From: Pyropia haitanensis
Taxonomy: Eukaryota; Rhodophyta; Bangiophyceae; Bangiales; Bangiaceae
Reading direction: 5' to 3'
Assembly: GCA_008729055.1 (NCBI GenBank)
Contig: SDUX01000007.1
Span: 2,218,064-2,282,063 of the forward strand
Length of the DNA stretch: 64,000 bases
In this document: positions 1 to 10,844 of the stretch, piece after piece
How the letters are laid out: each line of letters starts with the position of its first letter
How positions within the stretch are numbered: position 1 is the first letter of the stretch
Notes under the pieces: model-generated
What the model was told of the DNA's origin: nothing
What the model saw: only the letters and a program-made list of their open reading frames with translations
The model's database searches: none
Made by a program: the position numbers and the translations under genes

Positions 1-1041
1 CAAAAAAAAACAACAACAAAAAAAAACCAAAGTGCGTCCACGAAAATACCACTAGCTCCCCGTGGGGTCCGCAGACGCGCCGTCCATCCTCGCCACGCGG
101 GTGGGCTGACCCACTGGCGTTACGAGGACGGCTGACAGAGAGGGTGCTGATCCAATGGGTCCTTCTGACGAACAGCCGCCACCCCCCCCGCGCCCTTCCC
201 CCTCCGATCCAACGCATGACGCGGGGGGCGCACGCCAGTGCGCTGGGCCGGTCAGTCGGAGGGTACCGAACAATAGACGCGCCGGGGGGGTTGGCGGGGA
301 AGGGGCGGTGGGGGGGTCTGTGTTTTTGCCGCTCAGGCGGCCCCCCAACGTGGCAGGGGGACGACAGCGTTCCCGCGGGGCCGGAGGCCCGCGGGCAGCG
401 CGCTGCCGCGGGCCGCGCGTGACGAGCCGACCGTGGGGTACCGTAACGCCGGATGCGGCGTGCGACAGCAGCTTCACAGGGTGGGGGGGGGGTGGGCGGG
501 GGGTGGCGGCCGCGGGGGGGGGGGCGGCTGCCAGGTGCGGCGGAGAACAGCCCAACGCTGCGGCCGCGGCGGTTGGAGGCGTGTAGCTGCGTGTGCCCCC
601 GCCCGCGCCCCCCTCCCGCCGCCACATCCCCCAGACGCGTGGCCCACGCGCCCCTCCGTGCGTCCGCGGGTGCCGGTGTGCCCCCCGCGCCGACCGCCGA
701 CGCGCCGTAGAGGAGCTACGTCTCCTCCCGCTGCGGCGGCCGTGCGCAACGCTTGGTGGTCTGTCGCCCCGCACACGCTACCGCTGCCGCGCCACCCGCC
801 ACCGCTCCAGAGCGGCTGCCGCGGGCTCATCGCCTGCGCTCCTGCAGCAGCGGTTCTTTTCGCCTCTCGTTTGTTCTCTCCCGCCCCGCACCCCACCCGT
901 CCCCCTCATCTCCCCTTTGCCGCCCGCCCGTGCCAGCCAGCGCCTCCCCCCTTCCTCCGCCTCGCTACCTTCATCCCCTCTCACCTCCCCGCCGTCGGTG
1001 CCACCGCGTTCCCCCCGCGTCCCCCCCCCACCCCGCCGGGC
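1..1041. other. 5' flank of the CNNM gene; no gene seen
   Basis: GC-rich low-complexity DNA with C and G runs and a short A-rich start. Reading frames are open on both strands because stop codons are rare at this composition, but none has a believable protein. The frame of the downstream gene stays open back to about 433, but that extension is Arg/Pro/Gly-rich with no domain, so it is taken as 5' untranslated sequence. Pyrimidine-rich stretches at 850-1020 just before the ATG at 1042 resemble a leader. Confidence 0.5.
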
Positions 1042-3489
1042 ATGGTAGAGGTGTGGCAGATTGTTGTCGTCATCATCTGCGTGCTCCTGTCGGGCGCGTT
1101 TTCTGGCCTCACCCTCGGGCTGCTGTCGCTGGATCTGGTGGACCTGGCGGTTCTCGTCGAGTCGGGCACCCCCAAGGAGGTTAAGTGCGCCAAGCGCATC
1201 CTGCCGGTGCGGAAGCATGGCAACTTTTTGCTGTGCACCCTGCTCGTGGGCAACACCGCGGTGAACTCGGCGCTGTCCATCGTCACGTCGGACCTGTTTG
1301 GGGGGTGGGCGGGCTTCCTCGCCTCCACGCTCGTCATCCTGTACCTCGGCGAAATCGTGCCCCAGTCCGTGTGCTTCTCGTATGGCCTGACGATTGGCGC
1401 CCACGCGGTTCCGTTTGTCAAGCTGGCCATGCTCCTCACGTCGCCGCTGTCCTACCCCACCTCCCGGCTGCTCGACTGGGCGCTGGGAGGGGAGCAGGCG
1501 GTGCGGTACAACAAGTCGCAGCTCAAGTCGTTGGTCAACCTCCATGGCGAGCAGACGGGCGATGGGGGGGAGCGGGGCGGGGCGAATGCCGACGGCAGCG
1601 GGGACGGGCCGTCAGAGGGCGACGGGGGAGACAATGGAGATGGCTCGGGCGGTGATGGCGGTGTTGGGGACGGCGGCGTCCGCGTCGGCGGGAGCCTCGC
1701 GGACGGGCCGGTCCCTCAAAAGGCTAAGAAGCGGGGCCGCTCGCACAAGGCGCCCAAGCAACCAAAGAAGCCGTCGACGCTAAGCAAGGACGAGACAACC
1801 ATCCTGCGGGGCGCACTGGATTTTGCCACCAAGAGTGTGCTTGACGTGATGACGCCGCTGAAGAAGGTGGTCATGCTCGAGGCGTCGACACGCCTCTCCT
1901 TCAAGAACCTCATGGTGATCTTCCACTCGGGCCACAGCCGCGTGCCCATCTACCGTGGGGACCGCACCAATATTGTGGGCATGATCTTTGCCAAGGACCT
2001 CATCCTCCTCGACCCGGACGACAACGTGCCCGTCCACACAATGCTCGAGTTTTTCAACCGCGAGGTCCGTCACGTCGCTTCGGGCACGCCGCTCGACCGG
2101 ATGTTGCGGGACTTTAAGAGCTCCCGCTGTCACATGGCTGTGGTGCGCGACGTGGGCGTCAAAGGCGACGGCGGGGGTGCGATGCGTGGGTTTATCGCCT
2201 CATCGGTGGGGGACCCCATTGGTGTGCTCACACTCGAAGATGTGCTCGAGGAGCTGGTCGGTGAGATTGTGGACGAGACGGACGTGTATGCCGACAATCT
2301 GTCGTCGACGGTCATCCGCCGGCGGCACATGGACCCAGACGTGCTGCGGCTGCTGCACGTGGGCACCTCCCCCGAGGAGGAGCACCTGTCGCCCAAGGAG
2401 ATCCTGGTGGTAGCCAGCTATCTCGCGCACCACGTACCCGAGTTTGGGCCGGAGCACGTGTCGGAAGCGGCGCTCCAGTCGCTGCTGGCTACCGCCCCCA
2501 TGCTGACTTTGTCGGAGCCATGGGCGGAGGAGGTTGGATCGGAAGCGGGCACGGAAGCGGGCGGCGCGGCCGGGAGTGGCGGCGGTGGCGACGGCGTCGC
2601 CAGTGGTCCCAACCACACGGTGGTGGAGCTGTCGCCCGTCGGGGCGGGCCCGCGGGTGGCCCCCCCCGCCTCGACTTCGCGAGGCACGCTGCTGTACCAG
2701 CGTGGGGTGGCGACCAAGGACGCCCTCCTCATCATCAATGGGAGCATGGAGATTGTCGCGGGCGCCGAAGCGTTTGTTTCCGCGGCGGGCCCGTGGACGC
2801 TGCTGGCCGGCTCGGCGCTCACCGACAGCCTCTACGCGCCTGACTTTTCCGCCCGCGTCACCGAGTTCCCGCTCCGCGCGCTGCGGATCCCCCGCAAGGT
2901 GTACAAGGCCATGATGCGCGCGTCCGGCGGCTCAGCCGGCGCGTCGGGCGCGATTGACGCGCCGTCGTCCCTCTCCCCGCTGCTCCCGCCGCCCGTGGCG
3001 GCCACCGCGTCGGCCGTCTTGGCTGCGGCCGCGCCGCCGCCGTCGTGGGCGTCGCCGGTGCCGCCGGTGCCGCCGCCGGCGCCGCCGGCGCCGCAGCCGG
3101 TGCCGCCGCCGCCGACGACGTCCGGGCGGGACGGCGGGAGTGTCAGCGGCAGCAGCGGCGGCAGCGGCGGCAGCGGCGGCTCGCGGCCCATTACGCCCGG
3201 CCCCAGCGGCAGGGTGGGTGGCGGCGGCCTCCGCCCAGACACGACGCCGCGCTCGTCGCCGCGCGTGCGGCCGCTGGCTGGCCTGTCGCCTGCCCGGGCG
3301 GGCGCGCTGCCGCCGCCGTCGCCCGACGTGCCGCTGCTGCGCGCAAGCGACTCGGACGTGAGCAGCGACGAGGAGGCGCAGCCGCCGGGCGGGCCGAGCC
3401 CGGGCTCGAGTAGTGGCGGTGGCCCGGGGGGGGACATGAGCACGGGCAGTGGGGGGGGTGGGAGCAGCAGCAGCGGTGGCCGGGGCGGC

Positions 3490-3545
<56 letters not shown>

Positions 3546-3552
3546 GCGGTAA
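1042..3552 (+). CDS. CNNM/DUF21-CBS domain membrane protein (ion transporter family)
   Basis: An 836-residue protein of the CNNM/Mam3 (ancient conserved domain) family, whose members act in Mg2+ and other cation homeostasis at membranes. Residues 1-150 are a DUF21 module that opens with a hydrophobic helix (VEVWQIVVVIICVLLSGAFS) and has further membrane helices. About residues 160-250 are an acidic Gly-rich insert followed by a Lys-rich stretch. Residues 254-415 are a CBS pair: DVMTP and SRVPIY in the first half, IGVLTLEDVLEELVGEIVDE in the second. Residues 550-620 resemble the cyclic-nucleotide-binding-like domain of CNNMs. The tail is Pro/Gly/Ser-rich and ends in about 20 prolines before TAA. 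The ATG at 1042 is chosen because it starts the DUF21 module; the frame is open further upstream but without a domain. No intron is needed. Family assignment is firm, transported ion unknown. Confidence 0.88.
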
Positions 3553-4592
3553 GGCTGGCGCCGCGTGCGGGCGTGCGCGGCGGGGGTCTTATGGCTGCTG
3601 GTGGTGGGAGTCGGCCCACCCGCACCGGCTGACGGCCAGCGGGTGTGGAGGGTGGGGCGGGCGCGTGTGGGGGCGGTGGGAGCGGCGGCGGCGGTCTCGC
3701 TGCCGCCGCGCCGCTCCGCGGTGCCCGCAGGGGATGCGCAATGGCTGCAACCCGGGTGGGGCTGCGGATGACTGTGTGTGCGTGTGTGCCGCTGCGTTGT
3801 GCTTGCGCGTGGGCCGACGCGGGCCGCTTCATTGGTCTTGGGCATTGTATCTTCTTTTTTTTTTTTTTTTTTTTCCAGTCCGCCCCGCCGGTGCCCGCAG
3901 CCCCGCCTGCCCGTGCGGCGTACCGCAACGGGCGCCCCCCCAGTCGCACGCGCGCCCCCTCAACGTCCAAGACAGGTGGCCGCCACCCGCTCGCCGTCCC
4001 GGCCGTCGCGGGCTGGCGAGCCGGCCACGACGGCGGCAGCGGCGGCGGTGGCCCCGCGGAACGCGGCGGCGGCGGCGGCGGCCGCCGGGACGGCGTGGCC
4101 GCCGTCGGGGCGTCCTCCACCCCGTCCCACCCCCCCCCCCCCCCCCCACCCCCACGAGCGCGGCCGTACCAAAAAAAAAAAAAAAAAAAAAAACCGAGAC
4201 GCGCGTCCCGCTCGCCACTGGCCTGCGCTGCCCCCCCTGCCCGCGGCGGCCGCCTCTGGCGGCGGCGGCACTCGGCACACACACACCCCCCCCCCCCCCC
4301 CCTCATCCCCTTATCGCCGTCACCGCTGCCGCCGCCGCCGCCGCCGTCACCGTCGGCCGTCGCGCCCCCCCCCCCCGCTCGGGCCGTCCCGGTCGGCCGG
4401 CGGCCGCGCCGACGCGGCGGTGGTGGCGGCCGCGGCCGGCCGCCGACCCGTTGGCGACGGCCGAGGCGGTCGGCGGGTGTGGCTGACCCCCAGACGGCGT
4501 CGGCGTGGCCGCGACCGCGGTGGGCGCACCCGCCGCCGCCGCCCCCCCCCCCCCGCCGTGGCGTGCCGCCTTGCCACCACCCCACCACGGCA

Positions 4593-4626
<34 letters not shown>

Positions 4627-4702
4627 GCACGGCACGAGCCGACCGGCCGCGGCGACCGTGGCGGAACACCGTCCCACACCCCGCGCGGCAGCGGCGACGG
4701 CA

Positions 4703-4749
<47 letters not shown>

Positions 4750-5380
4750 CGCGGCGGCGGCGGCGGCGGCGGCAGCGGATGGGCAGCCGCCGTGCGGGAC
4801 GGTCGCGCCGCGCCGCGCCAGCGGCGGCGCAGCGTCGACGGCGGGTGGCGGCGCGCGGCGGCGGCGGCGCGGCGGGGATGGCGGCGGCGGGGTTGGGGCG
4901 CGGCGGCGGCCGCGCCGCGGCCGCCGCCGCCCCGCGCCGCTGGGGTGCCACCGGCGGCGGCGGCGGCACGACCCGCGCGCGCGCCCGCGGCGCGCGTGGC
5001 GCGTGGCGCGGCGGCCCCCCCCGGTGGCGCTCCCCGTCGCGCAATGGCGCAGCCGCCCGCCGCACGTCGCCGGTTCCCTTTTTTTTTTTTTTTATGTCTG
5101 GGCTGTCCCCTTGGCTCGTCGCGCGCCGCCCCACCCGCGGGGCCGCCCACCCCCGCCGACACCCCCCCCCCCCCGCCCCCACCCCACCACACCCCCACCC
5201 CACCACACCCCCACCCCACCATCACGCGCGCCGAGTACACGCCCCCCCCCCCCACCGGCGCCAGCCGCAGCACCCCCCCCCCCCCCCCCCCCACCCCCCC
5301 CCTCTCAGCCCTCCTCCCCCCCGCCCCCCCCCCCCCACCCCCCCCTCTCAGCCCTCGTCCACCCCCCCCCCCACAGCTCC
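3553..5380. other. Low-complexity intergenic stretch with homopolymers
   Basis: A T20 run at 3855-3874 followed by CCAG, an A23 run at 4171-4193, a T run near 5078-5093, and many C runs and GCC/GGC repeats. Long open frames cross it in several phases on both strands, including one frame of more than 900 codons on the plus strand from 3645. Their translations are compositional Arg/Pro/Ala repeats, with nothing recognisable. T20-CCAG looks like a 3' splice site, but I see no exon to attach it to. Confidence 0.5.
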
Positions 5381-6295
5381 GCGTCGCGGTCGCCCTCTGC
5401 CGCCGCCGCCGCCACCACCGCCGCGCGCAGCACGTCCGTACCACGGACGCCGCGGCGAGGGGCGTACCCCCCCACCCCCCCTCCCCCCCCCCCCCGCCCG
5501 CCGCCGCCGCCGCCGCCACCGCCGCCGCGTCGGCCGCCGCCGCCGCGTCGGCCGCCGCCGCCGCGGCGGCCGCGTCGGCGAGCCCCCCCGCCACACCCGC
5601 GGCGGCGCACGAGGCGCCGCCGCCGCCGCCGCCGCGGTCGCCGCCGCGGTCGCCGCGGTCGGTGGCCTGCACGCTGGCGCGCCACGCGGTGAGGCCGCCG
5701 CGGCAGTAGGCCACGTCGGCGGCGGCGGTCGCGACGAGGGGGCGCAGCGCGTCGAGGCGGGCGGTGAGGGCGGGCCACCCGCCGCCGTCGCCGGTGCTAC
5801 CCGCACCCCCACCCCCACCCCCGCCGCTGCCGCCGCCGCCACCCCCGCCGCTGCCGCTGCCGCCGCCGCCACCACCCGTGGCGGCCGCGGCGGCCGCGTC
5901 CACCCACGCCACATCCGCGGCGAGCGCGGCGGCGAGGCCACCCAGCCGCGCCGCCGCCGCCGCCGCCGCCGCCGACCGTGCGACCGCCGCGGCCGTCGCG
6001 GCCGCCGCCGCCGCCGCCGTTGCCGTTGCCGTGTCGCCGTCACCATTGCCGTCGTCGGCGGCCACCGCCGCGGCCGCGGCGGTGCCGCCGCTGCCGCCGC
6101 CGCTGCCGCCGCCGCCGCCGCCGGGGGGGGGGAGGGGGTAAAGAGCGCGCCGACCGCGGGCGCCGCCGCGCCGAGCGCGGCGGCGACCGCCACGCAGAGG
6201 GCGGAGGAGGTTGCCGCGACGGCGGAGGAGACGACCGCGGGGGAGGGGGGGGGGGGAGGGGGGGAGCGGGGGGGGGTGCCCCCGCCTCGGCGCTG

Positions 6296-6326
<31 letters not shown>

Positions 6327-6723
6327 CGCTGGCCGCCGCGCCGCGGCGGCGTGAGGGTGGCGGCGTGGCGGCGGCGGCGGCGGCGGCGGCAGCGTCGACG
6401 GGCGCGACGCCGCCGAGGGTGGCCTCGAGGGCGGTGGCGGCTTGAGTGATGAGGCCGCCCAGGGCGCCGCCGTAGGCGGTGAGGAAGGCGGCGGCGGCGG
6501 GCGGGAGGGCGGGGGTGGGGGCGGGGGTGGCTAGTGGGGGGAGGGGGGGGGGGGGGGGGAGGGGGGGGGACCCCAGCGGGGGTCCCACTGGGGGGAGGTT
6601 GGGGGGGGGGGGGAGCGCCACCACCTTCATCGCCGCGGCGGGCGCGGCCGGCGCGACCCGCGGCGGTGGCGGATGGAGGGGGGGGGGGGGTGCGGCGGCG
6701 GAGCCGCGTCGGGCCGGCGGCAC
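5380..6723 (-). CDS. Possible Ala/Gly-rich protein segments, frame interrupted
   Basis: Two minus-strand frames give non-random segments. From 6723 down: a Pro-rich stretch, then GGALGGLITQAATALEATLG. From about 6000 to 5640 in another frame: LGGLAAALAADVAWVDAAAA, then WPALTARLDALRPLVATAAA and DVAYCRGGLTAWRASVQATD. They alternate hydrophobic helices with Gly-rich linkers and look like parts of one Ala/Gly-rich protein. The frame changes in the G-run and GCC-repeat region around 6240-6340. No family recognised, and no start or stop assigned. The pieces could be compositional artefacts of the GCC repeats; the Trp- and Tyr-containing segment is the best argument that they are coding. Confidence 0.28.
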
Positions 6724-7184
6724 CGCCGACGGCGCGCGCCCGCCGGCGGGCGGCCCGCCGACGCCGCGGCGGCCACGGGGGTGGGGCGGTGGCGGCAGCG
6801 CACGGCGGGCGCGGCGCGGCAGCGCGGCAGCGGCGGCCGTCGGGCAACAGGGGCGGCATGCAGCCCGCCGCGGCGCGGCGGGGCGTCGCCGACGAGGAGG
6901 ACGGGCGTCGCGGCGGCCGCCGCGGCCGCGCGCGCGCGCCGGCAGCGCGCGGTTTGAACCGCGACCGATTCAAACACGGCTGTCCGTGCCGTGGGTGCGG
7001 GCGTGTTCCTCGCGAGACGATGCAGGGCTGTTCCACAGCGGCGGTAGGAGGACAGTATCGTCTGCTATGCTTGTAAACTTACAATCCGCCGCAACTACTG
7101 CTGATCTGGAAGCAGAAACGTCGAGTTTTGGTGGGAGTTTCTGATGAAAGCAAGGGGGAGAAACGCATGGATTCACCAACACCG

Positions 7185-7511
7185 ACAAAAAGCGCTCTAA
7201 TTCTGCGGCTGCTGCCGCCACGCCGTGGCGGCCGTCGTCGTCCGGCATTGGGAGCGCGACAAAGTCCGAGCCGAGCCGGCCGGCGGCGGCCTTCCCCGCG
7301 CTCCCCCTCCTCCTCTTTGCCGCATCCCACGGGCTCGTCTCGTACAGCGAGTTCCGCTCGCTCAGCGGGTCTTTGGCGGGCGGCCGCCGCTCAGGCGGCG
7401 CGTCGCCGACCGACCCCAACGGCAACCTCAACAGTGGCGGCGTGCCGAGCGTGACGCCGACGGTGGCGCCGGGGGCTGGGCCCCGACGGGAACCACACCA
7501 ACCTCAACGTG
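7185..7511 (-). CDS. Possible internal exon of an unrecognised minus-strand gene
   Basis: This minus-strand frame is open from about 7511 to 6970. Its first 100 codons look like protein: TLGTPPLLRLPLGSVGDAPP, then DPLSERNSLYETSPWDAAKR and GSDFVALPMPDDDGR, ending in AELERFLS. After FLS comes GTGTTGG, a possible 5' splice site, and downstream the translation loses protein character. No ATG is present at the 5' end, so an upstream exon would be needed. It may belong with the Ala/Gly-rich segments at 5.4-6.7 kb. No family recognised. Confidence 0.35.
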
Positions 7512-7756
7512 TCGGGGGAAGGGGGGGAGGTGGGAGATGGGGGGGTGATGGGGTGGGGAACGGCGGGGGGTGGGGGACGGGGGGTGGGGGGGGGGGGGGG
7601 GGGAGGTGGTGAACGACAGGGGGTGGGGGGAGTGGGGTGGGGGGGAGGGGGGGGGATGGTTGCGTGGGGTGGGGGTGGGGTGGGGGGGGGGGGTGGGGCG
7701 GGGGGGGGGTGGGGGGAGGTGGTGAACGGCGGGGGGGGGGGGTTGCGTGGGGGGGT
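7505..7756 (+). repeat. G-rich strand-asymmetric tract
   Basis: About 250 bp in which the plus strand is almost entirely G with scattered T and A, including G runs of 10 to 18. Many overlapping G-quadruplex motifs are possible. It abuts the foldback element at 7757, and the other end of that element meets a C run at 8205-8222, so the inverted symmetry continues into the flanks. Confidence 0.8.
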
Positions 7757-8202
7757 GGGGCGGGCCGCGTCACATGGGATCAAACGCCCCCCAGTGGGAT
7801 TTGATGATAACAGCGGGGGGTGTTATCCAGTTATCAAACCCCCCTCACGACCTCTGGGAGGGGGTCGGATAACATGTTATCCAACCCCCCCCCAGAGGTC
7901 GTGAGGGGGGTTTGATAACTCGATAACACCCCCCCTGTTATCGAACCCCCCTCACGACCCCTAGGAGGGGGTCGGATAACATGTTATCCAACCCCCCCCC
8001 AGAGGTCGTGAGGGGGGTTTGATAACTCGATAACACCCCCCCTGTTATCGAACTTCCCTCACGACCTCTAGGAGGGGGTCGGATACCATGTTATCCAACC
8101 CCCCCCCAGAGGTCGTGAGGGGGGTTTGATAACTGGATAACACCCTCCCTGTTATCAAATCCTTCTGGGGGGCGTTTGATCCCATGCGCTCCGGCCCGCC
8201 CC
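7757..8202. mobile_element. 446-bp foldback (MITE-like) element with palindromic 107-bp units
   Basis: The two ends are inverted copies: GGGGCGGGCC at 7757-7766 against GGCCCGCCCC at 8193-8202, and CATGGGATCAAACGCCCCCC at 7773-7792 against its complement at 8167-8186. The similarity runs about 100 bp into each arm. Inside are three units 107 bp apart, each centred on GGATAACATGTTATCC (7867, 7974, and 8081 with one change). Each unit is itself a palindrome flanked by CCCCTCACGACC and its complement. It has no coding capacity. The nested structure fits a non-autonomous foldback or MITE-type element. Target duplication cannot be judged because the flanks are homopolymers. Confidence 0.75.
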
Positions 8203-8880
8203 AGCCCCCCCCCCCCCCCCCCGACCCCCTCCGCCGCCGCGCCCGCGTGCAACGCTCGTGTGGTCGGCGACGCTCGTCTCCCGTCCACCCACCTAGCTCG
8301 GCGGTGCCAGAAGTGGCACCGCCACAATGTGTGGTCATACTTAACGCAAATAAACTCTGCGTATCGGGACACTTATAGAACATACACATAAAGTAGTACT
8401 CTGTCCAATACAGCGTGATTACTGCAACCCGCTGGCCAATCAGTCCACGTGGCTGCTCGCAGCAAAGGCCTCCCACGGCCAGTAGCAGGCGGTCGTCAGT
8501 ACTCATGCACATTACTCCATTACAGTCAGCACATTACAATTCAACCGCCTTTCAAGACAGTTTCCGCATTGTTGGCTGGTTTGTCATGCCCTTTACATGA
8601 TTGGGAAGTCACGTTTCACGTGTTCACCACCCAAACCCCCCCCCCCCCCCCACCCTACCCCACCCCCCTCGCCCCCCCTGACACATTCGCTTTTCGCTGC
8701 CTCGTTTCTTGCTGCCCCCCCCCCCCCCCCCCCCCGCTTGCGCCTCTTCCCCTCCCTTCCGCCCTACTCTCCGGCCGCCCACGACCACCTCCCCCCCTTT
8801 TCTTTTGTTTTTCCACGCCTTCCCTCTTCCCCTACCCCCCCCCCCCCCCCCCCCCCCCGCGCCACGGGCGTGTGGGGCGC
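8203..8880. other. Intergenic, locally AT-richer; no gene seen
   Basis: 8330-8620 is the most AT-rich stretch of the first 20 kb. It contains several CCAAT- and TATA-like words but no open frame, tRNA or snRNA that I can support. 8640-8860 is made of C runs and pyrimidine-rich DNA, which might be a leader for the possible gene beginning near 8890. Confidence 0.4.
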
Positions 8881-8889
8881 TTCCCACGC

Positions 8890-9105
8890 ATGGGCGCGCC
8901 CTCCGCACCGTCCTGGCGGCGCCCGCCGCGGGGCGCCGCCGCCCGGTTCTCCCTTCCCGCCGGCCCGTCGGGCGCGGCGGCGCCGTGGGAGTCCCCGCCG
9001 CCGCCGTTGCGGGCGTCACCGCCGCCGCCGCCGGCGCGTGCGGGGCTGCTCGCCGCCGCCGAGGCCGCCGCCGTCGCGGTGGCAGAGGTGGTGACGGCCG
9101 CCGCA

Positions 9106-9163
<58 letters not shown>

Positions 9164-9829
9164 CGGGGGAAGGGGATGGGGGGGGGGGGGGGGGGGGGGG
9201 GCGGGGGGTCGCACGACAGCGCCGGGGGGGGTGACGGCGGGTGGGGTGGCGGTAGGGGGGACGACGGCTGGGGGGGCACCCACTGGGGGGGGGGGGGCGC
9301 CCGCCGGTGGGGGCCTCGTCGAGCCGAGGCGCTGCGCACGTCGTGGCGGCGACGTCGACGGCGGCGGCAGCGGCGTCGATGAAGGCGGTGGCGGCAGCGG
9401 CGGCGGCGGCGGTGGTGGTAGCGGCGGTGGCGGCGGCGGCGCGCCCACGGTTGGCGCCATCACCGCCCGCGCGCGGGTGGCAGCGGCCGCCGCCCCCGCC
9501 GTCGGGGTGGTGGCGGTGGCCCGCCGCGGGGGTGCCCCCCCCCCCCCCCCGCGGGTCGCGGCGGGCGTCCCCCTGCTGTCCATTGACGCGGAGACGGCGG
9601 CGGTGGCGGCGATGGGGGCGGCGCTGGCCGCCACCGCCGCCCGCGGCGTGGCGCTGCGGCTGCGCTGGGCGCGCGTCCGGGGGCACCCGTGGTCGCCCGT
9701 GCAGGTGATGCCGCCGGCGCACGCCGCCGCGGCGTATGGGCACCTGCCGGTGGTGGGGGAGCGGCTGCTCGCCGCTGCTGCTGCCGCCACCACCTCTGCC
9801 GTGACGGTCGGAGGTGCGCCATCTCTACC

Positions 9830-9869
<40 letters not shown>

Positions 9870-9880
9870 CCCCGCCATAC
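8890..9880 (+). CDS. Possible PWWP-domain protein, frame interrupted at a G run
   Basis: An ATG at 8890 opens a frame beginning MGAPSAPSWRRPP that stays protein-like (AGLLAAAEAAAVAVAEVVTA) to the G run at 9178-9200. Past the run another frame continues with GAITARARVAAAAAPAVGVV and then VALRLRWARVRGHPWSPVQV near 9640-9710. W-A-[KR]-V-[KR]-G-H-P-W-x-P is the hallmark of PWWP domains, which bind methylated histone tails and DNA. After about 9820 the sequence enters a long C run and the domain cannot be followed; an intron is possible there. The gene would be a chromatin reader if real. The PWWP motif is convincing, the gene model is not. Confidence 0.4.
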
Positions 9881-10844
9881 GCACCGCCAGTTCGCGGACC
9901 GGATCAAGGGGTTGACGCGGGAGCGGCGTCAGCCGCTGCCGACCGGCCGGCCAATGGTCCCGCCGCCCTCGCCGCGCCCTCCCACGTCGAGAGCACGGCG
10001 CACGGGCCACGCAAGGCAGAGGGGAAAAAGAAAAACAGGCCCTCTTTGCCACGCCACCCTCTCTCCCCGCAGCGCGGTAGAGCACGGGCGTGGCCTCGCT
10101 GGCTACGAAACGTGCTCGGGCCGGCCCTTCCCGCCACTGCGAAATTAGCCCCCCCCTACCGTTCACTGGCATATCCGGCTCGAATCCCCGGCGGCTGGGG
10201 GTCCCTTCTTGGCGAAGCGGGCGGCCCCCCACCCGCTCCCCCCCCACAGACGCCCTCCATGGCGCTGCCTGGCGGCGCGCAAAAACAGGGCGTGAAATGG
10301 CCTCTGCGCGCCCCCCCTCCCCCGCGCCTCCCGCCCATCCCAGACCCCCCCCTCCCCAGACGCCCGTCAGACGTGGGCGGGCTGCGCGCGTTGCTGCTGC
10401 CGCGGCCGCCGCTCGCCAGCCGCCCGTCGCCCCCCTGCGGCCCGCCCCCCCCCGCACACCGCCACAACCGTCCGTCCTACGGGGCGGCGGCGTGCGTGCC
10501 GTCCGCGCCGTCGCCGTGTGACTCTCGCGGTCGGCGGCCATTCCCCTGCTCCCCCGTCCCTGCACTTCTTCCCCTGCGCGGGGGGCGCGTACGGGTCTGC
10601 CCTCCCCGTGCTCTTCTTCGTCTCTGCACGCGTTGGCGTGTTGGTGGGGGCGTGGCCCGCGGCTGTGGCGGGGACGGCGGTGGGGCGGTGCCCTGCCCGC
10701 TTTTTTTGCTTGCGACGCGGTGTCTTGCCGCCGCCCACCGCGTCGCCCCGTGTGGCGTGACCGCCCTCCACCGGTGCACGTGGTAGAGGGGGGCGTTGGG
10801 GGGGCGTGTCGTTGCCGCGGCTTGGTCGCGGCCGGGAGCGGGGC
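9881..10844. other. Intergenic between the PWWP candidate and the SNF2 gene
   Basis: GC-rich, with C runs and no ORF that reads as protein. 10500-10840 is a mixed GC-rich stretch immediately before the SNF2 start and probably holds its promoter and leader. I see no clear TATA element. Confidence 0.4.

Noticed and set aside
433..1041. Upstream extension of the CNNM ORF by about 200 codons
   Set aside because: Arg/Pro/Gly composition with no domain; the DUF21 module begins exactly at the ATG at 1042.
3645..6449. Plus-strand ORF of more than 900 codons
   Set aside because: Translation is homopolymer- and GCC-repeat-driven Arg/Pro/Ala; the length is explained by the scarcity of stops at this GC content.
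10160..10200. GGCTCGAATCCCCGG resembling a tRNA T-arm
   Set aside because: No matching acceptor, D arm or anticodon arm upstream in either a normal or a short-intron arrangement, and the loop lacks the first T.
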